From Pseudomonas synxantha (lineage in GTDB: Bacteria; Pseudomonadota; Gammaproteobacteria; Pseudomonadales; Pseudomonadaceae): 64,000 bases of DNA. Below, in pieces: positions 1 through 12,619 of the stretch. The position numbers and the translations under genes are program-made. Below the pieces are notes generated by a model. That model was not told the DNA's origin. It worked only from the letters and a program-made list of their open reading frames with translations, and did not search any database. Position 1 is the first letter of the stretch, and every line of letters starts with the position of its first letter. The stretch is from positions 5,394,001-5,458,000 of the forward strand of contig NZ_LT629786.1 of NCBI RefSeq assembly GCF_900105675.1, in the 5' to 3' direction.

Positions 1-475
1 TCGTTTCCGTGTGGACCACACCGGCTACATCTTCCAGCAATTCAACCTGCTGCCCTTCCTGTCGGTGCGTGAAAACGTCGAGCTGCCTTGCCACTTTTCC
101 AAGCTGCGCGCACAGCGGGCCCGGCAGCGCCACGGCAGTGTCGACCAGGCGGCCGCGACCTTGCTTGCGCACCTGGGTTTGAAGGACAAGGATCTGCTTG
201 AGCGGCGCGCCGACTCGCTGTCCATCGGCCAGCAACAACGGGTCGCCGCGGCCCGTGCGTTGATCGGCCAACCGGAGCTGGTGATCGCCGACGAACCCAC
301 CTCGGCCCTGGACTACGACGCCCGCGAAGCCTTCATCCAGTTGCTGTTCGCTGAATGCCGCGACGCTGGCGCCAGCCTGTTGTTTGTCAGCCACGATCAG
401 AGCCTGGCGTCGCTGTTCGACCGCAACCTGTCGCTGGCCGAACTCAATCGCGCCGCCACGCCCGCAGAGGTTTGA
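1..475 (+). CDS. ABC transporter ATP-binding protein, LolD/MacB type (5' end cut by window)
   Basis: Partial gene: the N-terminus, including Walker A, lies left of the window, and reading begins at base 2. About 158 residues remain. A Q-loop (GYIFQQFNLLPFLSVREN) is followed by the ABC signature as LSIGQQQRVAAARAL, Walker B as LVIADEPTSALD, and the H-loop as LLFVSHDQ. This is the LolD/MacB subfamily, which powers extrusion or mechanotransmission rather than import. The stop lies one base before the ATG of the permease, so the two are co-translated. The order ATPase-permease-DUF3299-OmpW recalls PA4064-PA4067 of P. aeruginosa, a block reported as responding to zinc limitation; that role here is inference. 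Confidence 0.9.
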   Translation, partial: RFRVDHTGYIFQQFNLLPFLSVRENVELPCHFSKLRAQRARQRHGSVDQAAATLLAHLGLKDKDLLERRADSLSIGQQQRVAAARALIGQPELVIADEPTSALDYDAREAFIQLLFAECRDAGASLLFVSHDQSLASLFDRNLSLAELNRAATPAEV

Positions 476-476
476 G

Positions 477-1742
477 ATGTATCTGTTTCGTCTAGCCATG
501 GCCAGCCTGGCTAACCGCCGCTTTACCGCGATCCTCACCGCCTTCGCCATCGCGCTTTCCGTGTGCTTGTTGCTCGCCGTGGAGCGCGTGCGCGTCGAGG
601 CACGCAACAGTTTCGCCAGCACCATCAGCGGCACCGACCTGATCGTCGGTGCACGTTCGGGCTCAGTGAACCTGCTGCTGTACTCGGTGTTCCGCATCGG
701 AAACGCCACCAACAACATTCGTTGGGACAGCTACGAACACTTCGCCGCCAACCCCCAGGTGAAATGGGCGATTCCGATTTCCCTCGGCGACTCCCATCGC
801 GGCTACCGGGTGATGGGCACCAACGAATCCTACTTCGAGCACTACCAGTACGGGCGCAAGCAAAACCTCGAACTGGCCAGCGGCCGCGCTTTCGCCACCG
901 ACCCGTTCGAAGTGGTGCTCGGCGCCGAAGTCGCCGACGCCTTGCATTACAAGCTCGGTGACAAGCTGGTGCTGGCCCACGGCGTGGCGGTGGTCAGCCT
1001 GGTCAAGCACGACGACAAACCCTTCACCGTGGTCGGCATCCTCAAGCGCACCGGCACTCCGGTGGATCGCACGCTGCATATCAGCCTGGGCGGCATGGAA
1101 GCGATCCATATCGACTGGCACAACGGCGTGCCGGCCCAGGGCAAAGGCCGCGTCAGCGCCGACCAGGCGCGCAATATGGACCTGACTCCACAAGCCATCA
1201 CCGCGTTCATGCTCGGCCTGAACAACAAGATTTCCACCTTCGCCCTGCAAAGGGAGATCAATGAGTTCCGTGGCGAGCCGATGCTGGCGATCCTGCCGGG
1301 CGTGGCCCTGCAAGAGCTGTGGAGCATGATGGGCACCGCCGAGAAAGCCTTGTTCGTGATCTCGCTGTTCGTGGTGCTGACCGGTTTGATCGGCATGCTC
1401 ACGGCTATTCTCACCAGCCTCAACGAACGCCGCCGCGAGATGGCGATCCTGCGTTCGGTGGGCGCGCGCCCGTGGCATATCGCAACCCTGTTGATCTTCG
1501 AAGCCTTCGCCCTGGCATTGGCCGGCGTGGTGGCAGGCGTAGGGTTGCTGTACCTGTGCATCGCCGCGTCACGGGGTTACTTGCAGGCCAACTACGGGTT
1601 GGACCTGCCGATGTCCTGGCCGAGCGAATATGAATGGACCCTGCTGGCGGGTATCCTCGCGGCAGCGCTGTTGATGGGCAGCGTGCCCGCGTGGCGTGCC
1701 TATCGACAATCTTTGGCCGATGGCCTGTCCATTCGTTTATGA
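477..1742 (+). CDS. ABC transporter permease, FtsX/MacB-like
   Basis: 421 residues. One N-terminal membrane helix (about residues 17-35) is followed by a long periplasmic domain of the MacB core type. Three C-terminal helices begin near the LFVISLFVVLTGLIGMLTAI stretch, and the cytoplasmic loop EMAILRSVGARPWHI is characteristic of FtsX-family permeases. The ATG at 477 follows the ATPase stop at 473-475 directly, which argues for a start here rather than further upstream in the same frame. It would pair with the preceding ATPase in the inner membrane. The substrate is not visible in the sequence; a link to metal limitation is inferred only from synteny. Confidence 0.9.
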   Translation: MYLFRLAMASLANRRFTAILTAFAIALSVCLLLAVERVRVEARNSFASTISGTDLIVGARSGSVNLLLYSVFRIGNATNNIRWDSYEHFAANPQVKWAIPISLGDSHRGYRVMGTNESYFEHYQYGRKQNLELASGRAFATDPFEVVLGAEVADALHYKLGDKLVLAHGVAVVSLVKHDDKPFTVVGILKRTGTPVDRTLHISLGGMEAIHIDWHNGVPAQGKGRVSADQARNMDLTPQAITAFMLGLNNKISTFALQREINEFRGEPMLAILPGVALQELWSMMGTAEKALFVISLFVVLTGLIGMLTAILTSLNERRREMAILRSVGARPWHIATLLIFEAFALALAGVVAGVGLLYLCIAASRGYLQANYGLDLPMSWPSEYEWTLLAGILAAALLMGSVPAWRAYRQSLADGLSIRL

Positions 1743-1753
1743 GGAAGGCTTCG

Positions 1754-2275
1754 ATGCGTCGTGCCCTGTTTGCCCTGTTGCTGCTGGTGAGCGTGCCCGT
1801 GTGGGCGGATGAGCAGCCCAGGGACTTGTCCTGGCAGGAGATGATCCCGCCGGACGCACCGCCGGAAATCCCCAATATGAAACCGCTGCACGACCTGTCG
1901 AACATGGCCGACGCCTTGTCCGTGGAAGCTGCGCCCGCGGCCAAGCAGGACCTGCCCAATGCCCCGGTGGTACAAGGTCTCGACGGCCAACATATCCGCC
2001 TGCCGGGGTATATCGTGCCGCTGGAGGTCAGTGAGGAAGGTCGTACCACCGAGTTCCTGCTGGTGCCGTATTTCGGCGCATGCATTCATGTGCCGCCACC
2101 GCCGTCGAACCAGATCGTGCATGTCAAAAGCGAAGTCGGCGTGAAGCTCGATGAGCTGTATCAGCCGTACTGGATCGAAGGCGCGATGCAGGTCAAGCCG
2201 TCGTCAAGCGAGCTGGCCGACGCCGGTTACCAGATGGATGCCGAGAAGATTTACATGTATGAGCTGCAGGAGTAG
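1754..2275 (+). CDS. Periplasmic DUF3299 family protein
   Basis: 173 residues with a clear cleavable signal peptide (MRRALFALLLLVSVPVWA, then DEQ). The conserved DUF3299 core includes LPGYIVPLE, EFLLVPYFGACIHVPPPPSNQIVHV and YWIEGAMQV. Single Cys and His residues in the GACIHVPPP motif could bind metal, but this is not established. The ATG at 1754 is chosen because a strong GAGGAAGG Shine-Dalgarno lies just before it; an in-frame ATG at 1739 overlaps the permease stop and is less likely. It is the last gene of the ABC operon. Function unknown; the context suggests an accessory periplasmic component. Confidence 0.88.
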   Translation: MRRALFALLLLVSVPVWADEQPRDLSWQEMIPPDAPPEIPNMKPLHDLSNMADALSVEAAPAAKQDLPNAPVVQGLDGQHIRLPGYIVPLEVSEEGRTTEFLLVPYFGACIHVPPPPSNQIVHVKSEVGVKLDELYQPYWIEGAMQVKPSSSELADAGYQMDAEKIYMYELQE

Positions 2276-2292
2276 CGCTGATCACCCTTTCA

Positions 2293-2306
2293 TTGAGCTG
2301 AGTCAA
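2293..2306. promoter_or_regulatory. Candidate ANR/FNR box upstream of the OmpW/OprG gene
   Basis: The palindrome TTGAGCTGAGTCAA fits the FNR/ANR pattern TTGA-N6-TCAA exactly. A weak -10 (TACCAT at 2328-2333) would put the transcription start near 2340, so the box is centred about -41, the class II activator position. P. aeruginosa oprG is known to be activated by ANR under oxygen limitation. The site is seen in the sequence; its use here is inferred. Confidence 0.5.
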
Positions 2307-2369
2307 AAGACCAGTCGGAACGATCTTTACCATTGGACGTACAACTTCTAAACGTCCTCTGGAGCTCCC

Positions 2370-3068
2370 ATGAACAAGTCTCTGCTCGGCGCGTCCCTCT
2401 TCGCGCTCGCCCTCGTCGCACCGGTCGCACACGCTCACCAAGCGGGCGATATCCTGGTGCGTGCCGGTGCAATCACCGTGAACCCGGACGCCGACAGCGG
2501 CAAAGTCAAGGTTGACCAGGGCCCACTGGCCGGCACCAACCTGGGCGGCAAGGCGACCATGAGCAGCGACACCCAGTTGGGCTTGAACTTCGCCTACATG
2601 ATCACCGACCACGTGGGTATCGAACTGCTGGCCGCCACGCCGTTCGAGCATGACGTGAAACTCAAGAACACCGCCCTGGGCGCCGCCAACGGCAAGCTCG
2701 GCTCGCTCAAACACCTGCCGCCGACCCTGAGCGTCGTGTACTACCCGCTGGACAACAAGTCGGCGTTCCAGCCCTACGTGGGTGCCGGTATCAACTACAC
2801 CTGGATCTACGACGAACACGTTGGCGGTCGTGCCGAACAAGCCGGTTTCAGCAACTTCAAGGCCGAAAACTCCTGGGGCTGGGCCGCACAGATCGGCGCC
2901 GACTACATGATCAACGACAAATGGATGATCAACGCCCAGGCGCGCTACATCGACATCAGCACCAAGGCGACTGTGGATAACAATGCGCTGGGCCAGGGCA
3001 CTCGCGCCAAGGTCAATGTGGACGTGGACCCAATGGTTTACATGGTGGGTATCGGCTACAAGTTCTAA
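2370..3068 (+). CDS. oprG: OmpW family outer membrane protein, OprG-like
   Basis: 232 residues. The signal peptide ends after the AHA of APVAHAHQAGD. The mature chain has the OmpW pattern: AGDILVRAGAITVNPD at the start, LGLNFAYMITDHVGIELLAATPFEHD, LPPTLSVVYYPL, FQPYVGAGINYTW, and a C-terminal aromatic residue (GYKF) for BAM-dependent insertion. The family forms an 8-stranded barrel that admits small hydrophobic solutes. A GGAG Shine-Dalgarno precedes the ATG. It follows the DUF3299 gene after a 94-base gap holding a candidate ANR box, so it probably has its own promoter. The symbol rests on similarity and on the gene order expected for PA4067. Confidence 0.88.
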   Translation: MNKSLLGASLFALALVAPVAHAHQAGDILVRAGAITVNPDADSGKVKVDQGPLAGTNLGGKATMSSDTQLGLNFAYMITDHVGIELLAATPFEHDVKLKNTALGAANGKLGSLKHLPPTLSVVYYPLDNKSAFQPYVGAGINYTWIYDEHVGGRAEQAGFSNFKAENSWGWAAQIGADYMINDKWMINAQARYIDISTKATVDNNALGQGTRAKVNVDVDPMVYMVGIGYKF

Positions 3069-3083
3069 GCGATATTTCACGAA

Positions 3084-3205
3084 CACCACACAACCAATGT
3101 GGGAGGGGGCTTGCTCCCGATAGCGGTGGATCAGTCCATGAATCTGTTGACTGACACTCTGCTATCGGGGGCAAGCCCCCTCCCACATTTTGGTTTTGTG
3201 TGGTG
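3084..3205. repeat. Paired REP (BIME-like) inverted repeat between convergent genes
   Basis: Two REP units face each other: the left arm (3096-3125) contains GTGGGAGGGGGCTTGCTCCC and the right arm (3161-3190) is its near-perfect reverse complement. Flanks extend the symmetry: CACCACACAACCA on the left matches TGGTTTTGTGTGGTG on the right. It fills the gap between the oprG stop and the convergent RmlD-like gene and could also act as a bidirectional terminator. Confidence 0.9.
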
Positions 3206-4090
3206 TCAGCTATGGCGATAGAAGCGGTCCAGCAACGCCGGCAACCCTGCCCGCCACGCCCTGGGCTTGATGCCGAAGGTGTGGAGGATCTTCTTGCATG
3301 CCAACACCGCGTGCTGCGGTTCTTCTGCGGCATCCGGCCGCGCCGCGTGGGCCTGGGCGGTGGGGGATTCAATGGCCAGCGCGTGGAAGTTGCGCGCCTC
3401 GGTCAGGATCGCCTGGCCCAGGGCCAATGGCGTGGTCGCTTCATGCCCGGCATAGTGGTAGGTGCCCCACAACGGCGCCGCGCAATCGAGTTGCTTGAGC
3501 ACCGAGATGATCACCCGTGCGGCATCGTCCACCGGCGTCGGGTTGCCGCGACGGTCGTCCGCCATCAGTAACTCATCGGGTTTCTCGGCCCGGGCCAGGA
3601 AACGCCCGAGAGTGCCGTCAACGCTGTCATCCAGCAACCAGCCAAAGCGCAACAGCACATGCTGTGGGCAAGTGGCGCGCACGCTTTGTTCGATACGCCA
3701 CAACGCCTGGCCGCGCAGGCCCAGGGGCACCGGCTCGTCTTTTTCGCTGTAGGCGGTGGCGCGAGAGCCATCGAACACACGATAGCTGGACGGTTGCAGC
3801 AGGGTGATGCTGTGGTGCTGACACAGTTCGGCCAGGCGCTCGATGGCGAATTCCTGGCCGGCCAGGCGGGTTTCGCTTACGGCTTCGGCCTGGAACCAGT
3901 CGAAATAGTAGGCGAGGTTGATCAACGCATCGGGACGGGTGTCGTCGAGCAATTGGGTGAGGCTTGCGGCATCCCAGCCGTCTTGGGGCGGTTTGGGTGC
4001 GAGGAAACCGATGTCTTCCTCTGCACCGAGGCGAATCAGCGCCTGCCCGAGGGCATTCCCGCCGCCCAGTAACATAAGGCGCATTCGCAT
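3206..4090 (-). CDS. RmlD-like sugar nucleotide-binding (SDR-fold) protein with degenerate active site
   Basis: 294 residues. An N-terminal nucleotide-binding signature (LLGGGNALGQAL) and RmlD-type motifs follow: SSYRVFDG, then AYSEKDEPVPLG, then RRGNPTPVDDAARVI. The normal catalytic YxxxK motif after PLN is replaced: the aligned segment reads PLGLRGQALWRIE, giving Arg126 and Leu130 where Tyr and Lys are expected. The protein may therefore bind NAD(P) or sugar nucleotides without classical reductase activity. The start at 4090 (MRMRL) is chosen because it opens the Rossmann strand; 4084 and 4141 are alternatives. It is convergent with oprG and divergent from lhr, and sits where PA4068-like epimerases sit. 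No sugar biosynthesis genes are nearby. Confidence 0.8.
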   Translation of the reverse strand: MRMRLMLLGGGNALGQALIRLGAEEDIGFLAPKPPQDGWDAASLTQLLDDTRPDALINLAYYFDWFQAEAVSETRLAGQEFAIERLAELCQHHSITLLQPSSYRVFDGSRATAYSEKDEPVPLGLRGQALWRIEQSVRATCPQHVLLRFGWLLDDSVDGTLGRFLARAEKPDELLMADDRRGNPTPVDDAARVIISVLKQLDCAAPLWGTYHYAGHEATTPLALGQAILTEARNFHALAIESPTAQAHAARPDAAEEPQHAVLACKKILHTFGIKPRAWRAGLPALLDRFYRHS

Positions 4091-4256
4091 AGATTGAGCA
4101 GGCCCGGTCTGTTTGGAACGATGGTTATTATCGACAGGCATGTGCGCCTTGCCGTAGGTAGTTGCCAGAATCGTTGCATTTTGCGGGTTTGTAGCGCAAC
4201 CGTCACGGATAAAGTGCGGGGTTGCAACTTGGCCCCGCCGGTTGCATATAGGGTGA

Positions 4257-8504
<4,248 letters not shown>

Positions 8505-8510
8505 CCTTCA

Positions 8511-8592
8511 GGGCCTCATCGGGGGCAAGCCCCCTCCCACACTTGAAATGTGTTCACAAATCTAAATGTGGGGGGCTTGCTCCCGATGGGGC
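8511..8592. repeat. Paired REP inverted repeat between lhr and the MscS-type gene
   Basis: The left arm (about 8516-8541) contains ATCGGGGGCAAGCCCCCTCC and the right arm (about 8565-8588) contains GTGGGGGGCTTGCTCCCGAT, facing it across a short A/T-rich loop. It is the same family as the 3084-3205 element. It fills the gap between two convergent genes. Confidence 0.88.
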
Positions 8593-8609
8593 TAGAACAG
8601 CCACCCTCA

Positions 8610-10700
8610 TCATTGAGACCTGGGCTGCTCGGTCAGCACCAGCGCGTCCGGCTCTTCCACCTGCGCCACACGCTTAGGCAACAACACCTGCTGTGGATAA
8701 GTCTGCGCAAAGTGCACCTCATCACAGTTATCCACCAGTTTTTTCAACCGCTGGTTAAACGCCCGACTGACCGCATATTGCCCACCCGACACCGTACGGA
8801 ACTGTGCGGTAAGCACCACGCCATTGAGGTCCATCTTGTCCACGCCAAATACTTCCAGCGGCCCTTGCAGGTTGTACTTGAGGAACACGTCGTCGCGAAT
8901 CGACTGGCCCGCTTCGCGGATCAGCTCCACGGCCTTGTCCACATCGGTGTCGTAGGTGAATTGCACCGAGAAGAAGGCATAGGCGAACTGCCGTGACTGG
9001 TTGGTAACCGCCTTGATCTGGCCGAACGGCACCGAATGCACAAAACCCTTGCCGTCGCGCAGGCGCAGGGTGCGGATGGTCAGGCCTTCGACGGTGCCGG
9101 CGTGGCCGGAGTCGAGCACTACCCAGTCGCCGATGGACAGGGTGTCTTCGATGATGATGAACAGGCCGGTAATCACGTCCTGCACCAACTGCTGGGAGCC
9201 GAAACCGATGGCCAGGCCCACCACCCCGGCACCCGCCAGCAACGGCGCGACGTTGATGCCCAGGTTAGCCATGGTGGTGATCGCGCAAATCACCACCAGG
9301 ATAATCTTCACCGCATTGCGCAGCAGCGGCAGGATGGTTTTCACCCGGGTGCTGGGCTGGCGGCTGGAGCGTTTATTCACCGGCGGCTTGAGGGCTTCCT
9401 GGATCGCCGTATCGAGTACCACCCAGAACAGCCAGGTCACCAACAGGATCAGGCCGATGCTGCTGAGGGAATCGCTGATGGCCCGGCCCACTGAGTTGCG
9501 CTGGGCGAATTCGAATAGCGATACGCCCCAGATACGCCCGAGGATTTCGATAAAGGCAATGGCCATGACGATACGCAGGATCGCGTGCAGCAAACTGAGG
9601 AAGCGTTCCTTGTAGGCGCTGCTGCGTTGGATCGACACTTGGCTGCGGGACTTGAACAGGTGTTGCAGCACGGTGCTGAGAAACACTGTGCCGATCAGCA
9701 GCAGCGTGGTGAGCAGTGCGCAACGCAGGGCCTTTTGGTTGTCGTCGCCGGCGCCAATCAGGTTGACCGCCGACACCAGCACCATCAACAGGATCGGCCA
9801 GTACCAAAGCCCGGAAAACACCCGCAGCGATTGCTGCAAGGCCGGATGTTTGAGGCGTTGGGCCAACGGCCGGTTACGGATCAAATGGGCCACCGGACGG
9901 CGCAGACGCACCACCAGCACACCAAAAATTACTGCGGCAAACAGGCCGGTAAATACCGCAATACTGCTGGTGATATTGCCGCCCAGTTGACGAGCGATCT
10001 GCGGGCTGGTCAACGCGTCGCTGAGGGCGGCAAGGAAGCCGATCAGGAACAGCGGCTTGGGGCAGTAGTCACGAATAATCTGCACGGCGGGCCGTTTGTG
10101 CCCGACGTTAAACATCACAATGACGCACAGCAGCATCGAGGTCGAAAAGATGCCGCTGCTGGTGGCATAGGCAAAACACAGCGCCAGCGCACGGCCCACC
10201 GAAGCGGCCAAGAAGTGGCTCACATAGAGGGTCAGCGGCAGGCAGATCAACGCTGGAATCGTGTAGGGCACTATGTAGCCGAGCAAGCCTTGCAAGCGCT
10301 GGCGCCTTGCGACGAACGAGCGGCGGCTGGAGCGCTGCACGACCCAGTGCCCCAGTAACGTCAACACGGCAAAGGCACCGATCCACACTCCGGACAACAG
10401 CAGAAAATCGCCGGCCACACTCCACGGCGAGCGCGCGGCGGTCTGGTCGACCAGGCGCCCCACTTCATCCGCCGCCCGGTCGGCACGCAGGCGCCAGGCG
10501 TCGACGAGGTTCTGGTTGAGGTCGAGCTTGTCCTGCACGTCATCAATACTGGAACTGATGGCCCCGAGCAGCCCGCCCTCCACCAACAGCTCCGGCTTGG
10601 CCGGCGTTTCGGCGGCAGGCGCAGTGGCCGCGGCTTGCAGTGCACCGTTGCCGCACAGCAACAGCGCGGCGAGCAGTAATGCAGTCTTTAGATTCAGCAA
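8610..10700 (-). CDS. Mechanosensitive ion channel, MscS superfamily (YbiO-like)
   Basis: 696 residues from a TTG start. A signal peptide (LNLKTALLLAALLLCGNG...) is followed by a periplasmic stretch, then a series of membrane helices from about residue 110. The MscS pore and beta domain comes near residues 480-590: LGINVAPLLAGAGVVGLAIG, FGSQQLVQDVITGLFIIIED and GDWVVLDSGHAGTVEGLTIR. The C-terminal alpha-beta domain follows. The TTG at 10700 is chosen because AAGGAG lies 9 bases before it and it opens a canonical signal peptide; an ATG at 10778 would add a basic 26-residue leader. The family releases solutes on hypo-osmotic shock. The gene is convergent with lhr and divergent from the DUF72 operon. 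Confidence 0.9.
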   Translation of the reverse strand: MLNLKTALLLAALLLCGNGALQAAATAPAAETPAKPELLVEGGLLGAISSSIDDVQDKLDLNQNLVDAWRLRADRAADEVGRLVDQTAARSPWSVAGDFLLLSGVWIGAFAVLTLLGHWVVQRSSRRSFVARRQRLQGLLGYIVPYTIPALICLPLTLYVSHFLAASVGRALALCFAYATSSGIFSTSMLLCVIVMFNVGHKRPAVQIIRDYCPKPLFLIGFLAALSDALTSPQIARQLGGNITSSIAVFTGLFAAVIFGVLVVRLRRPVAHLIRNRPLAQRLKHPALQQSLRVFSGLWYWPILLMVLVSAVNLIGAGDDNQKALRCALLTTLLLIGTVFLSTVLQHLFKSRSQVSIQRSSAYKERFLSLLHAILRIVMAIAFIEILGRIWGVSLFEFAQRNSVGRAISDSLSSIGLILLVTWLFWVVLDTAIQEALKPPVNKRSSRQPSTRVKTILPLLRNAVKIILVVICAITTMANLGINVAPLLAGAGVVGLAIGFGSQQLVQDVITGLFIIIEDTLSIGDWVVLDSGHAGTVEGLTIRTLRLRDGKGFVHSVPFGQIKAVTNQSRQFAYAFFSVQFTYDTDVDKAVELIREAGQSIRDDVFLKYNLQGPLEVFGVDKMDLNGVVLTAQFRTVSGGQYAVSRAFNQRLKKLVDNCDEVHFAQTYPQQVLLPKRVAQVEEPDALVLTEQPRSQ

Positions 10701-10791
10701 AACAACGGGCTCCTTCAGCAGGGTGTGTAAGGAACTGACGGGTTTGGCCTTGGATCGTTCCCTGCGCTTTTTGGGCATGTGATTTAAAACG

Positions 10792-10816
10792 GTGGGAGGG
10801 ACTTGCCCCCTCCCAC
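10792..10816. repeat. Single REP unit
   Basis: GTGGGAGGG and CCCTCCCAC pair across a 7-base loop. It is a solo member of the REP family also found at 3084-3205 and 8511-8592. It lies upstream of the DUF72 operon and of the MscS gene, in a divergent intergenic gap, which is a less usual place for REPs than convergent gaps. Confidence 0.8.
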
Positions 10817-10919
10817 ATTTGGTACCCCGTACCGTCTGTAGGAATGTGGAAACTTTCAGGCAAATATCGCAGTCATCCCATAACGGAGGTCAATCCACCC
10901 ATCATTTACGGGAGCAAGC

Positions 10920-11846
10920 ATGACGGCGATTCATATCGGCATTTCCGGCTGGCGCTACACGCCCTGGCGCGGGGACTTCTACCCCGAGGGGCTGACCCAG
11001 AAACGCGAGCTGCAGTTTGCGTCACGTGCCGTCAACAGCATCGAAATCAACGGCTCGTTCTACGCGCTGCAAACCCCCAAGCGCTATGCCGAATGGTATG
11101 CCGATACGCCTGAGGGCTTCGTGTTCAGTGTCAAGGCGCCGCGCTATATCACCCATATCCTGCGCCTGCGGGAGGTGCACAAGCCGATGGCGAATTTCTT
11201 TGCCTCCGGGGTATTGGAGCTGAAGGAAAAACTCGGCCCTATCCTTTGGCAGTTCCCGCCCAGCTTCAAGTTCGACGCCGCGCTGTTCGAAACCTTCCTA
11301 GCCGAACTCCCCACCGACACCTATCAGGCCGCCGCCCTCGCCCGCCAACATGAGTCGCGCATGAACGGCAAGGCCAGCATGAAAGCCTATGCCAAGAAGC
11401 CGTTGCGCCACGCGGTGGAGATTCGCCACAAGAGTTTTGCGGTGCCGGAATTTGTGCAGATGCTGGACAAGCACGGCGTCGCTCTGGTGGTTGCGGACAC
11501 CGCCGGCAAGTGGCCGTATATCGAAGACGTCACCGCCAACTTCATGTACTTGCGCTTGCACGGCGACAAGCAGTTGTATGCCAGCGGCTATAGCGCCGAA
11601 GCGCTCAAGCGCTGGGGCGATCGCATCGAGCGCTGGGCCCATGGCAAGCAACCTGCGGACGCGCACCTCGTCGCTCCCCAGCATAAGCCTCGCGCCCGTA
11701 AACGGCGCGACGTGTTCTGTTTTTTCGACAACGACATCAAGGTTCGCGCGCCCTTCGATGCACGCCAATTGCTGCAGCGTTTCGAACTGGACAAGCACCT
11801 GGCCACCGAGCCCGGCAAGTTGCCGGAACCCGGAGTATTGCCATGA
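10920..11846 (+). CDS. DUF72 (YecE family) protein
   Basis: 308 residues. The TIM-barrel DUF72 family is recognised by IHIGISGWRYTPWRGDFYPEGL at the N-terminus, then SIEINGSFYALQTPKRYAEW, FVFSVKAPRYITHILRL, LGPILWQFPP, and HAVEIRHKSF near residue 165. An Arg/Lys-rich segment (PQHKPRARKRRDVFCFFDND) lies near the C-terminus. GGAGCAAGC precedes the ATG. The biochemical role of YecE is unknown. It is the first gene of a four-gene operon; its stop overlaps the next ATG by 4 bases. Confidence 0.9.
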   Translation: MTAIHIGISGWRYTPWRGDFYPEGLTQKRELQFASRAVNSIEINGSFYALQTPKRYAEWYADTPEGFVFSVKAPRYITHILRLREVHKPMANFFASGVLELKEKLGPILWQFPPSFKFDAALFETFLAELPTDTYQAAALARQHESRMNGKASMKAYAKKPLRHAVEIRHKSFAVPEFVQMLDKHGVALVVADTAGKWPYIEDVTANFMYLRLHGDKQLYASGYSAEALKRWGDRIERWAHGKQPADAHLVAPQHKPRARKRRDVFCFFDNDIKVRAPFDARQLLQRFELDKHLATEPGKLPEPGVLP

Positions 11847-12619
11847 CCCAGCCCGAATTGATCCCGATCACACCGACCACCGCCATCACCCGCTTCACCG
11901 TGCTGACGGTCAATATTCATAAGGGCTTCACGGCCCTGAATCGGCGCTTCATCTTGCCCGAGCTGCGCGAGGCAGTGCGCAGCGTGGGCGCCGACATGGT
12001 GTTCCTGCAGGAAATCCACGGCACCCACGAACGTCATCCCCAGCGCTATAGCGACTGGCCGAAAATGCCGCAATACGAATTCCTCGCCGACAGCATCTGG
12101 CCGCAGTTTGCCTATGGTCGCAATGCGGTCTACCCCCATGGCGACCATGGCAATGCACTGCTGTCGAAATTCCAGATCATCCGCTACGACAACCTCGATA
12201 TTTCCCAAAGCGGCCACGAAAACCGTGGCCTGCTGCATTGCGTGCTGCGCTTGCCGGGTGGCGAGCGCGAGATACATGCGATCTGCATCCACCTGGGCTT
12301 GCGCGAGGTACATCGCCAGCAGCAATTGCGTTTGCTGGAGCAGCGCATCCTCGAGATCCCGGCCGATGCGCCGTTGGTGGTCGCCGGCGATTTCAACGAC
12401 TGGCGCCAAAAGGCCGACCTGAGCCAAAGCGGCCTCCATGAGGTGTTTGTCCATGCCCATGGCAAGCCGGCGCGCACCTTCCCGGCGCGCCTGCCATTGC
12501 TGCCTCTGGATCGCATCTATGTGCGCAACCTGACGATCCATAATCCTCGCGTGCTCACCACGCGGCCCTGGTCTCACCTGTCGGATCATGTGCCCCTGTC
12601 GGTGGAGATTGAGCTATGA
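11843..12619 (+). CDS. Endonuclease/exonuclease/phosphatase family protein, YbhP-like
   Basis: 258 residues with the EEP-fold signatures in order: TVLTVNIHKGF (Asn), MVFLQEIHG (catalytic Glu), HGNALLSKF, VVAGDFNDWR (Asp/Asn pair), LPLDRIYVRN and SHLSDHVPLSVEIEL (C-terminal Asp-His). All metal-binding and catalytic residues of the fold are present. No signal peptide is seen. The order EEP-clsB-ybhN matches E. coli ybhP-ybhO-ybhN, suggesting a phospholipid-related role. Both ends overlap their neighbours by 4 bases. Confidence 0.9.
   Translation: MTQPELIPITPTTAITRFTVLTVNIHKGFTALNRRFILPELREAVRSVGADMVFLQEIHGTHERHPQRYSDWPKMPQYEFLADSIWPQFAYGRNAVYPHGDHGNALLSKFQIIRYDNLDISQSGHENRGLLHCVLRLPGGEREIHAICIHLGLREVHRQQQLRLLEQRILEIPADAPLVVAGDFNDWRQKADLSQSGLHEVFVHAHGKPARTFPARLPLLPLDRIYVRNLTIHNPRVLTTRPWSHLSDHVPLSVEIEL

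Noticed and set aside
10701..10778. N-terminal extension of the MscS-type protein
   Set aside because: A better Shine-Dalgarno and signal peptide support the TTG at 10700.
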